Source: Actinomycetota bacterium (lineage in GTDB: Bacteria > Actinomycetota > Thermoleophilia > Gaiellales > Gaiellaceae). Taken from it: 8,511 bases of DNA. The translations under genes were made by a program, and so were the position numbers. Every line of letters starts with the position of its first letter. Position 1 is the first letter of the stretch. Below the pieces are notes generated by a model that was not told the DNA's origin, did not search any database, and was given only the letters and a program-made list of their open reading frames with translations. Where the stretch lies: contig JACDAS010000266.1 in the NCBI GenBank assembly GCA_013695295.1, forward strand, positions 1-8,511, in the 5' to 3' direction. Below are positions 1 to 5,842 of this stretch, in pieces.

Positions 1-910
1 GCTTGTGCACGAGCCGGGTCAGCGCGAGGGCGATCTCCCTCGTGACGATCCCGGTGAGGTGGATCGACTCCCAACCGGCCTCGGGCGCCGAGAGGCTCTC
101 GCCGCGGAGGCGGAAGCCGAGCCTGAACGCCCCTTGGTCCTTGCGCGGGCGCACCGGGTCGAGGGCGATCCGCCGGCCGCCCCGCTCGACCGTGAGCGAG
201 ACGGGGCGCCCACCGGAGCGTTGGATCCGGAGCGGGATCTCGGCCGGGCGCACAGACACCCCGTCGATCGCGACGATCCGGTCGCCGGGCTGCAGCCCAG
301 CGGTAGCGGCCGGCCGTCCGGGCAGCACCTGGTCGACCGTGCGCGTCGCCTTCCCGCCACCGACCATGAACAGGGCCGCGAAGAGCGCGATCGCGAAGAC
401 GGCGTTCGTGGCCGGGCCGGCGAAGATGACGACCACCCGCTTCCAGATCGGCTGGCGCCAGTAGGCCTCGCGGCCGAGCGAGTCGTCGAGCTCCTGCACG
501 CCGCGGGCCGCTGCCTTGATCGCCTCGGGGCCGAGCGAGGCCTCGGCGATCGCCTTTCGCAACTCCTCCAGCTCGCGTCGCGCCTCGTCCGTCTCACCCG
601 CATCGAGCCTCCGCTTCAGCCGCTCGATCGGCGAGACGAGCTCGGGGGCCTCGCGCAGGGCCCTTGCGAAGTGCCCGTCCGCGTCGCGCCCGATCGGGCG
701 GTGCATGCCGGGTATCTTCACGTAGCCGCCGAGGGGGATTGCCCCGATGCCGTACTCGACGCCGTTGCGAGTCGTCTTCGCCACCAGCGGCCCGATTCCG
801 AGCGCGAACCGGCGCGGTCGCATGCCGACCGCGAGCGCGGTCAGGAAGTGTCCCAGCTCGTGGACGAGGATCAGGCCCGCCAGGCCGACGATCGCGATCG
901 TGAGGTTCAT
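1..910 (-). CDS. rseP: RseP/RIP1-type site-2 intramembrane zinc metalloprotease (M50), C-terminus cut off by the window edge
   Basis: This gene starts at ATG 910 and runs off the window after 303 codons. It is an M50 membrane protease that performs the second, intramembrane cut of membrane-anchored regulators such as anti-sigma factors. The zinc motif HELGH sits at residues 17-21 in the first membrane segment (about 3-22). It is followed by IPLGGYVKI (58-66), a second membrane helix (about 159-183) containing the conserved AGPATN (164-169), and one PDZ domain (about 186-268, with GLQPGDRI at 205-212). The third metal ligand, an Asp in the C-terminal membrane part, lies outside the window. Residues about 70-150 form a charged helical insert that is much longer than the E. 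coli linker. The start ATG overlaps the dxr stop as ATGA, so the two genes are probably translationally coupled. The family call is secure. The substrate cannot be told from the sequence. Confidence 0.95.
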   Translation of the reverse strand, partial: MNLTIAIVGLAGLILVHELGHFLTALAVGMRPRRFALGIGPLVAKTTRNGVEYGIGAIPLGGYVKIPGMHRPIGRDADGHFARALREAPELVSPIERLKRRLDAGETDEARRELEELRKAIAEASLGPEAIKAAARGVQELDDSLGREAYWRQPIWKRVVVIFAGPATNAVFAIALFAALFMVGGGKATRTVDQVLPGRPAATAGLQPGDRIVAIDGVSVRPAEIPLRIQRSGGRPVSLTVERGGRRIALDPVRPRKDQGAFRLGFRLRGESLSAPEAGWESIHLTGIVTREIALALTRLVHK

Positions 911-1968
911 GCGGGCTGGAGCGCGCGCTCGGCGAGCCGCCGTGCCTCCCGGTCGGCGGTCGTCAGATCGTCGAGGTCCCGCGCGGGCGTGCCGTCGACC
1001 GAGCCGAGCACGGCCTCGACGGTCTCGGCGATCGCCAGGAACGGAAGCCGGCCGCGCAGGAACGCCTCGACCGCCACCTCGTTCGCCGCGTTGTAGGCGC
1101 ACGGGTAGGTGCCGCCGAGCTCCCCGGCTTGGCGGGCGGTGGCGAGCAGGGGGAACGTCTCCAGGTCCGGGGCCGAGAACTCGAGCGCCGGGCCGCTCGC
1201 GAGGTCGAGCGGAGACAGCGGCGTCGCCGCACGCTCCGGATACGTGAGTGCGAACGAGATCGGCACCCGCATGTCCGGGTAGCCCAGGTGCGCGAGTGAG
1301 GCGCCGTCGCGGAACCGGACAAGGGCGTGGACGACCGAGGTCGGGTGGATCACGACCTCGAGGCGGTCGTACGGGAGGCCGAAGAGGTAGTGCGCCTCGA
1401 TCAGCTCGAGCCCCTTGTTCGCGAGCGTCGCCGAGTCGACGGTGATCTTCGGGCCCATGCTCCAGGTCGGGTGCTCGAGGGCCTCCTCGGGCGTCACCTC
1501 CTCGAGCTCCGCGCGGCCCCGGCCGAAGAAGGGCCCGCCCGAAGCGGTGAGGACGAGCCCCTCGACGGTTTCGGAAGGGCGGCCCTCGAGGCACTGGAAG
1601 GCGGCCGAGTGCTCGCTGTCGACCGGCAGCAGCAGACCGCCCCCGCGCCGCCGGGCCGCCAGGGCGAGCTCGCCCGCAGCCACGAGGCTCTCCTTGTTCG
1701 CGAGCGCGAGGTCGACGCCTTGCTCCAGAGCCCAGAGGGTCGCTGCGGCGCCCGCGAAGCCGACGACCGCGTTCAGCACCAGGTCCGGCTCCGCTCGCTC
1801 CAGGAGCTCGGTCAGATCGCCTCCGACCTGCGTCAGCGGCGCGAGGCCAGAGATCTCCTGAGAGCCCGAGGCGGCGGCCACCAGCTCGAGGTCGGGATGG
1901 GCCGCGACGATCTCGAGTGCCTGCCGGCCGATCGATCCGGTCGCGCCGAGCAGGGCGATCCGCTTCAC
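907..1968 (-). CDS. dxr: 1-deoxy-D-xylulose-5-phosphate reductoisomerase (DXR/IspC)
   Basis: This enzyme converts DXP to 2-C-methyl-D-erythritol 4-phosphate with NADPH, the committed step of the MEP isoprenoid pathway in the cytosol. The NADPH-binding GATGSIG is at residues 8-14 and LANKES at 89-94. The metal ligands are in PVDSEHSA (Asp117, Glu119). ASGGPF is at 142-147. HPTWSMG (166-172) carries the substrate-loop His and Trp. VDSATLANKGLE (177-188) carries Asn184, Lys185 and Glu188, and NAANEVAV is at 293-300. All catalytic residues I can align to E. coli are present. The protein has 353 residues against about 380-400 usually. Most of the loss is in the N-terminal domain between residues 33 and 67. 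The start is GTG at 1968, because the family N-terminus (MKRIALLGATGSIG) begins there. I see no good Shine-Dalgarno, and cdsA ends 40 bp upstream, so reinitiation is likely. Confidence 0.97.
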   Translation of the reverse strand: MKRIALLGATGSIGRQALEIVAAHPDLELVAAASGSQEISGLAPLTQVGGDLTELLERAEPDLVLNAVVGFAGAAATLWALEQGVDLALANKESLVAAGELALAARRRGGGLLLPVDSEHSAAFQCLEGRPSETVEGLVLTASGGPFFGRGRAELEEVTPEEALEHPTWSMGPKITVDSATLANKGLELIEAHYLFGLPYDRLEVVIHPTSVVHALVRFRDGASLAHLGYPDMRVPISFALTYPERAATPLSPLDLASGPALEFSAPDLETFPLLATARQAGELGGTYPCAYNAANEVAVEAFLRGRLPFLAIAETVEAVLGSVDGTPARDLDDLTTADREARRLAERALQPA

Positions 1969-1999
1969 GGGAGGCAGTGTACGGACAGGCTTTAGAGCT

Positions 2000-2015
2000 C
2001 CTAGGCCCCTAGGCC
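2000..2015. repeat. Tandem 8-bp duplication at the cdsA stop codon
   Basis: The plus strand reads CCTAGGCC twice in direct succession (2000-2007 and 2008-2015). The cdsA stop codon (TAG, 2009-2011) lies in one copy. The other copy falls in the 40-bp gap before dxr. It looks like a simple slippage duplication. Because each copy contains the palindrome CCTAGG, it could also form a small structure, but there is too little loop room for a convincing hairpin. Confidence 0.5.
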
Positions 2016-2809
2016 CCGCCGAAGGCGAGGATCGTGAAGAACGCGGCGGCGCCGACGAAGAGCAGCGAGTCGATCCGGTCGAGCATGCCGCCGTGGGCGG
2101 CGAGGAGGCGACCGGTGTCCTTCACGTTCAGGTCCCGCTTCAGGAGCGACTCGAAGAGGTCTCCTAGCGCGGCCGCCATGGCGATCACGCCGCCGAGGAC
2201 GAGTGAGCGCCAGCCCGTTACCGGGAAGTCCGTCTTGTAGAGGACGATCCAGGTTGCGAAGATCGCTGCGGCGGAGCCGGCCACGAAGCCCTCCCACGTC
2301 TTGCCGGGGGAGATGCGGGGCGCCATCCGGTGGCGCCCGAAGATCCGCCCGGCGAAGTACGCGGCCGTGTTGGCTGCGAAGTCCGCGATCAGCACTGCAT
2401 AGAGGGCGAGCCGGCCCTCCTGGGGCAGGTCGCGGATCAGGACGAGATGGGCGAGCCCGAGGCCGATCCACCCCACCCCGAGCATCGTCGAGCCGACGGC
2501 CACGGTCGCCGACTGACGGGTCTCCGAGAGCCCCTTCAACAGGAAGGCGAGCGGCAGCGTGCTGAGGAAGCCTGCGACCATCCACTGCGATCCGCCCGCC
2601 GCGGCGCCGACGATTGCTGCGACGGTGCCGACGTAGCCCGCGATCACGACCGGCCGGAGCGGGCGCGTCAGGCGGTAGAACTCGTGCAGCGCCAGGAGTG
2701 CCGCGGCCAGAGTCAAAGCGAGCAGCCAGCCGCCGCCGTAGTGGACCGCGAGCAGCACGACTGGGAGGCCGACGGCCGAGACGACGAGACGGGAGACGAG
2801 GGGGCTCAC
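2009..2809 (-). CDS. cdsA: Phosphatidate cytidylyltransferase (CDP-diacylglycerol synthase)
   Basis: CdsA is an integral membrane enzyme that joins CTP and phosphatidic acid into CDP-diacylglycerol, the precursor of all major bacterial phospholipids. The C-terminal family signature is complete: from Ser221 through LLKRDLNVKD (222-231) to HGGMLDRID (239-247). The conserved SPGKTWEG (167-174) precedes it. About eight hydrophobic segments are visible (roughly 6-24, 26-42, 54-72, 76-92, 104-124, 134-152, 176-192 and 248-264). The length of 266 residues is normal. One oddity: where homologues usually carry Asp before an Ala/Gly-Tyr pair, this protein has Asn147 (ANTAAY). The start is GTG 2809, overlapping the uppS stop as GTGA, with no strong ribosome-binding site, which points to translational coupling. 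Its CTP depends on UMP kinase, encoded upstream in the same cluster. Confidence 0.96.
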   Translation of the reverse strand: MSPLVSRLVVSAVGLPVVLLAVHYGGGWLLALTLAAALLALHEFYRLTRPLRPVVIAGYVGTVAAIVGAAAGGSQWMVAGFLSTLPLAFLLKGLSETRQSATVAVGSTMLGVGWIGLGLAHLVLIRDLPQEGRLALYAVLIADFAANTAAYFAGRIFGRHRMAPRISPGKTWEGFVAGSAAAIFATWIVLYKTDFPVTGWRSLVLGGVIAMAAALGDLFESLLKRDLNVKDTGRLLAAHGGMLDRIDSLLFVGAAAFFTILAFGGA

Positions 2810-3522
2810 CGGCCGCCGAACCGCCGCCGCCGGCTCGCGTAGGCCTCGAGGGCGTCGCGGAGGTCGTCCGCGCCGAAGTCCGGCCAGAGCGTGTCCACGA
2901 ACACGAGCTCGGAGTAGGCGAGCTGCCAGAGCAGGAAGTTCGAGATCCGTAGCTCGCCCGACGTGCGGATCAGCAGGTCCGGATCCGGGAGCTCGGGCGC
3001 GTAGAGGTGGGAGGCGAAGAGCGCCTCGTCGACCTCCTCTGGCCGGGCTCCGGCCTCGATCAGGCGTCGCGCAGCGGCGACGAGCTCGGCCCGCCCCCCG
3101 TAGTCGAACGCGATCCAGAGGGCCAGCCGGTCGTTTGCCTCCGTCTGCCGCTCCATCGCGCGCATTCGCTCGTCGAGCTCCGGTGGCGTGCGGTCGTGCC
3201 GACCGATGAAGCGCGTGCGGACGCCCTGCCGAGCCAGGTCCGGCAGCTCGCGGTCGATCGTCTCGCCGAAGATCTCCATCAGCGCACGGACCTCCTCCGC
3301 CGGCCGGGTCCAGTTCTCCGTGGAGAACGCGTACACGGTCAGCGACTGGACGCCGAGGTCGATCGCCGCCTCGACCGTCCGCCGGAGCGCCCGCGTGCCC
3401 TCGCGATGGCCCTCCGCGACGGGAAGCCCCCGGCGAGCGGCCCAGCGCCCGTTGCCGTCCATGATGATCGCGAGGCTCTTGGCCTCGCCAAGCGCCTGCT
3501 CGGGCCCGGTTTGACCGGCCAT
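2806..3522 (-). CDS. uppS: Isoprenyl transferase, probable (di-trans,poly-cis)-undecaprenyl diphosphate synthase
   Basis: This cis-prenyltransferase adds isopentenyl units to farnesyl diphosphate, making the polyprenyl diphosphate that carries cell-wall precursors. The N-terminal IIMDGNGRWA (19-28) holds catalytic Asp22 and the diphosphate-binding GNGR. AEGHREG (36-42) contains the conserved His39, and YAFSTENW is at 64-71. DLLIRTSGELRISNF (182-196) includes Arg186, Arg192 and Ser194, and SELVF (204-208) includes Glu205. These match E. coli Asp26, His43, Arg194, Arg200, Ser202 and Glu213. The C-terminus RRRRFGGR is typical. The length of 238 residues is normal. The start is ATG 3522, with only a weak AGGG upstream. 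Product chain length cannot be read from the sequence, since actinobacterial relatives range from short-chain to decaprenyl synthases. It opens the lipid-related half of the cluster after a 187-bp gap. Confidence 0.96.
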   Translation of the reverse strand: MAGQTGPEQALGEAKSLAIIMDGNGRWAARRGLPVAEGHREGTRALRRTVEAAIDLGVQSLTVYAFSTENWTRPAEEVRALMEIFGETIDRELPDLARQGVRTRFIGRHDRTPPELDERMRAMERQTEANDRLALWIAFDYGGRAELVAAARRLIEAGARPEEVDEALFASHLYAPELPDPDLLIRTSGELRISNFLLWQLAYSELVFVDTLWPDFGADDLRDALEAYASRRRRFGGR

Positions 3523-3672
3523 AGCCCTAGTGCTCGGTCCGGAAGGTGTCGCGCGCCCTGGCAGTTGCGAAGCGGCGCCGTTCGGCGTCCTCAGTCGCGC
3601 TCAGACGACGGGCAGATGAGCGCTTCCTGCGTCCTTGATCGTCGTGCTTTTCGCGCGCCAGGATCATCACCG

Positions 3673-3710
3673 AGCTTCCGGATCGAGCATCTAGCTTCCG
3701 GCCGGGAGCT
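3673..3710 (-). other. Direct repeat and imperfect palindrome just after frr
   Basis: Immediately past the frr stop the plus strand carries AGCTTCCGG twice (3673-3681 and 3693-3701), exactly 20 bp apart. The second copy is also half of an imperfect palindrome, AGCTTCCGGCCGGGAGCT (3693-3710), with one mismatch. In the transcript this could form a short GC-rich stem around a GGCC loop. No U-tract follows, so it is not a standard intrinsic terminator. It may be a pause, processing or protein-binding site, or chance. Confidence 0.3.
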
Positions 3711-4267
3711 CAGACCTCCATGATTTCGGCTTCCTTGCGCTTCAGCAGCTCGTCGATTCGACCGACGTGCTCGTCGGTGAGCTTCTGGACGCGCTCCTCC
3801 GCGCGGCGCTCGTCGTCGTCGCCGACCTCGCCGTTCACGACCAGCTCCTTCAGGTGGTGGATCGCGTCGCGCCGGACGTTCCGGACGGCGATCCGGCCGT
3901 CCTCGGCCAGCTGGCGGACGACCTTCACGAGCTCCTTACGCCGCTCTTCGGTCAGCTGCGGGATCGGGAGGCGGACAACCTTGCCGTCGTTCGACGGTTG
4001 CAGGCCGAGCTCGGACTCCTGGATCGCGCGCTCGATCGCCTTGAGCGAGCCCGGGTCGAACGGCTGGATGCTGAGCGTCCGCGGATCGGGGACGTTGATC
4101 GTCGCGAGCTGCTTGAGCGGCGTTCGCGTGCCGTAGTAGTCGATCTCGATCCGGTCGAGAAGGGCGGTCGAGGCACGGCCGGTGCGGACGGTGTTGAACT
4201 CGGTGTGGGTACTCTCGATCGAGCGGTCCATGCGTCGGGAGGCGTCCTGCAGCAGCTCGTCGATCAT
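3710..4267 (-). CDS. frr: Ribosome recycling factor
   Basis: RRF acts with EF-G to split the post-termination ribosome. The 185-residue length equals that of E. coli RRF. Domain I is a three-helix bundle formed by residues 1-30 and about 105-185. The N-terminal helix carries FNTVRTGRAS (24-33). Domain II (about 31-104) contains YYGTRTPLKQLA (44-55), then DPRTLSIQPFD (61-71) and NDGKVVRLPIPQLTEERR (93-110). The RNVRRDA stretch (129-135) is also conserved. The start is ATG 4267, overlapping the pyrH stop as ATGA, and it has the best ribosome-binding site in the window. A longer open frame continues upstream in phase, but it lies inside pyrH and lacks family similarity. The gene ends 187 bp before uppS, so it closes the translation-related half of the cluster. 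Confidence 0.97.
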   Translation of the reverse strand: MIDELLQDASRRMDRSIESTHTEFNTVRTGRASTALLDRIEIDYYGTRTPLKQLATINVPDPRTLSIQPFDPGSLKAIERAIQESELGLQPSNDGKVVRLPIPQLTEERRKELVKVVRQLAEDGRIAVRNVRRDAIHHLKELVVNGEVGDDDERRAEERVQKLTDEHVGRIDELLKRKEAEIMEV

Positions 4268-5040
4268 GTGGGCCCTCCTGGGTCGCCGGGGGTCGAGATG
4301 ATCGTGCCGACGCGCTCGCCGCGAATGACCCGACCGACGTTTCCATCGGCGAGCGCGAAGACGTGGATCGGCAGGCCATTGTCCATGCAGAGCGACAGCG
4401 CCGTCGTGTCCAACACCCGCAGGCCGCGCTCGATCGCCTCGAGGTGCGTGAGCGCCGGCAGGAACTCCGCGTCGGGGTCGAGGTGCGGGTCGCCCCCGTA
4501 GACACCCTCGACGGCGTTCTTCGCCATCAAGATCACCTCGGCGCCGATCTCGAGCGCCCGAAGCGCCGCCGCCGTGTCGGTCGTGAAGAACGGGTTCCCG
4601 GTGCCGGCCGCGAAGATGACCACACGGCCCTTCTCCAGATGCCGGATCGCACGGCGCCGGATGTACGGCTCGGCCACCTCGGACACCTCGATCGCCGACT
4701 GGACGCGCGTGTCGAGACCGTGGCGCTCGAGGGCGTCCTGGATCACGAGCGAGTTGAGCACCGTCGCGAGCATGCCGGCGTAGTCCGCCGTCGCCCGGTC
4801 CATGCCGGCTGCAGCCGCCGCGAGGCCGCGGTAGATGTTGCCGGCGCCGACGACGATGGCGAGCTCGACGCCGGTCTCGTGCACCTCGGCGAGCTCGGCG
4901 GCGACGGCCTCGACGCACGCCGGGTCGGTGCCGTAGGGCAGCTCGCCCATCAACGCCTCGCCCGAGAGCTTCAGCAGCACCCGGCGGAACACCGACCCCG
5001 AGCGCTCGGGCGCCGCGGCCTGTCGGGGGCTCGCCGCCAC
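4264..5040 (-). CDS. pyrH: UMP kinase (uridylate kinase)
   Basis: PyrH phosphorylates UMP to UDP with ATP, feeding UTP and CTP synthesis. It belongs to the amino-acid-kinase fold and is unrelated to eukaryotic UMP/CMP kinases. LLKLSGEAL (22-30) holds phosphate-binding Lys24. VVGAGNIYRG (63-72) is the glycine loop. ADYAGMLATVLNSL (85-98) is the UMP-site helix. GTGNPFFTTDTAA (146-158) is the hallmark UMP kinase motif. VEGVYGGDP (177-185) and MDNGLPIHVF (219-228) complete the fold. GTG 5040 gives 258 residues, slightly long, with an N-terminal tail of about 16 residues rich in Ala and Pro. A GTG at 4992 would give a more usual 242. The first start sits 4 bp after the tsf stop, which favours it, but neither has a strong ribosome-binding site. 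Allosteric control by GTP and UTP is known for the family. Confidence 0.97.
   Translation of the reverse strand: MAASPRQAAAPERSGSVFRRVLLKLSGEALMGELPYGTDPACVEAVAAELAEVHETGVELAIVVGAGNIYRGLAAAAAGMDRATADYAGMLATVLNSLVIQDALERHGLDTRVQSAIEVSEVAEPYIRRRAIRHLEKGRVVIFAAGTGNPFFTTDTAAALRALEIGAEVILMAKNAVEGVYGGDPHLDPDAEFLPALTHLEAIERGLRVLDTTALSLCMDNGLPIHVFALADGNVGRVIRGERVGTIISTPGDPGGPT
4274..4279 (-). promoter_or_regulatory. Strong Shine-Dalgarno for frr inside the end of pyrH
   Basis: The minus strand reads AGGAGG six bases before the frr ATG, a near-ideal ribosome-binding site. It lies within the last codons of pyrH. It fixes the frr start at 4267 and suggests that frr can initiate on its own as well as by coupling through the ATGA overlap. 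Confidence 0.85.
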
Positions 5041-5044
5041 GCGC

Positions 5045-5842
5045 CTACTCTGACACGGAGAGCCGCACGAAGTCGACGACCTCCATGCCCGCCTCGGACA
5101 GCGCCTTGGTCACCGTGAGCGACGTGTCGTAGATCCACGTCTGGTCCGCCAGGACCGACTGGGCGAAGAAGCGCTTGGAAAGCATCCCCTCCATGATCTT
5201 CGGGCGGACGGCCTCCGGCTTCGAGACGACGTCCGGGAGCTTCTCGTAGATCGCAAGCTCGGCGTCGACGTGATCGGGTGGCACCTGCTCCCGCGTCCCC
5301 CAGCGGGGGGCCGCGGAGGCGATGTGCATCGCCAGGCGGCGGGCGTCCTCCGCCTTTCCGCCCCGCACCTTGACGAGGACCCCGAGCTTCCGCGCCGGTG
5401 GATGCACGTAGGCGGAGACGGTCTCCCCGTCGCCGGCCTCGAACCTGGCCGCGCCCCGGACAGCAATGTTCTCCCGCAGCCGTGCCGCGACCTCGACGCG
5501 CTCGTCCTCCAGCGCCGAAACCCCGTCAGGCCCGTCACGGTCGACCGTCTGCAGCACGAGCTGCGCGAAGCCGAGGAACTCCTCGTTACCTGAGACGGGC
5601 TCGGTCTCGCAGCCGATCGCGACGAGCGTGCCCTGGCCGGGCGAGAGCCGTTCGAGCACCCTGCCCTCGGTCGTCCCCCGACCGGCTTGTTTCAGCGCGA
5701 GCGAGACCCCGCGCTCGCGGAGCAGGGTCTTCGCCTGCTCGAGGTCGCCCTCGGTCTCGACGAGCGCGCGCTTGCAGTCCATCATCCCGGCGCCGGTTTG
5801 CTCGCGAAGGTCCCTGACGAGGGTGGCCGGGATCTCAACCAT
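5045..5842 (-). CDS. tsf: Elongation factor Ts with an atypical EF-Tu contact motif
   Basis: EF-Ts is the nucleotide-exchange factor that releases GDP from EF-Tu. The N-terminal domain is canonical: LVRDLREQTGAGMMDCKRAL at residues 8-27, followed by a UBA-like helix region and KQAGRGTTEG (51-60). The core and C-terminal dimer-like domains follow, ending in VVDFVRLSVSE (255-265). The normally near-invariant TDFVA motif reads TEPVSG here (80-85), within CETEPVSGNEEF. I chose ATG 5842 because MVEIPATLV matches the family N-terminus. An in-phase ATG at 5854 would add four residues. The gene overlaps the end of rpsB by 8 bp and has no clear ribosome-binding site, so it probably depends on translation of rpsB. 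With 265 residues it is near the actinobacterial length. No frameshift is visible, so the changed motif looks genuine. Confidence 0.96.
   Translation of the reverse strand: MVEIPATLVRDLREQTGAGMMDCKRALVETEGDLEQAKTLLRERGVSLALKQAGRGTTEGRVLERLSPGQGTLVAIGCETEPVSGNEEFLGFAQLVLQTVDRDGPDGVSALEDERVEVAARLRENIAVRGAARFEAGDGETVSAYVHPPARKLGVLVKVRGGKAEDARRLAMHIASAAPRWGTREQVPPDHVDAELAIYEKLPDVVSKPEAVRPKIMEGMLSKRFFAQSVLADQTWIYDTSLTVTKALSEAGMEVVDFVRLSVSE

Noticed and set aside
5..1096. A 363-codon plus-strand open frame
   Set aside because: It is antisense to rseP and the end of dxr. Its composition is Arg, Asp and Glu-rich, typical of a shadow frame, with no recognisable motif.
3648..3659. A T-rich run next to GC-rich sequence as a possible plus-strand terminator
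   Set aside because: Only four T bases, no stable stem before them, and no plus-strand gene to terminate.
3007..3723. A 238-codon plus-strand open frame covering the frr-uppS gap
   Set aside because: It is mostly antisense to uppS, has no recognisable domain, and no ribosome-binding site that I can support.
3710..4918. A 402-codon minus-strand frame containing frr with a long N-terminal extension
   Set aside because: The upstream part is an alternate frame of pyrH and is Arg/Gly-rich without family similarity. The strong Shine-Dalgarno and the normal 185-residue length fix the frr start at 4267.
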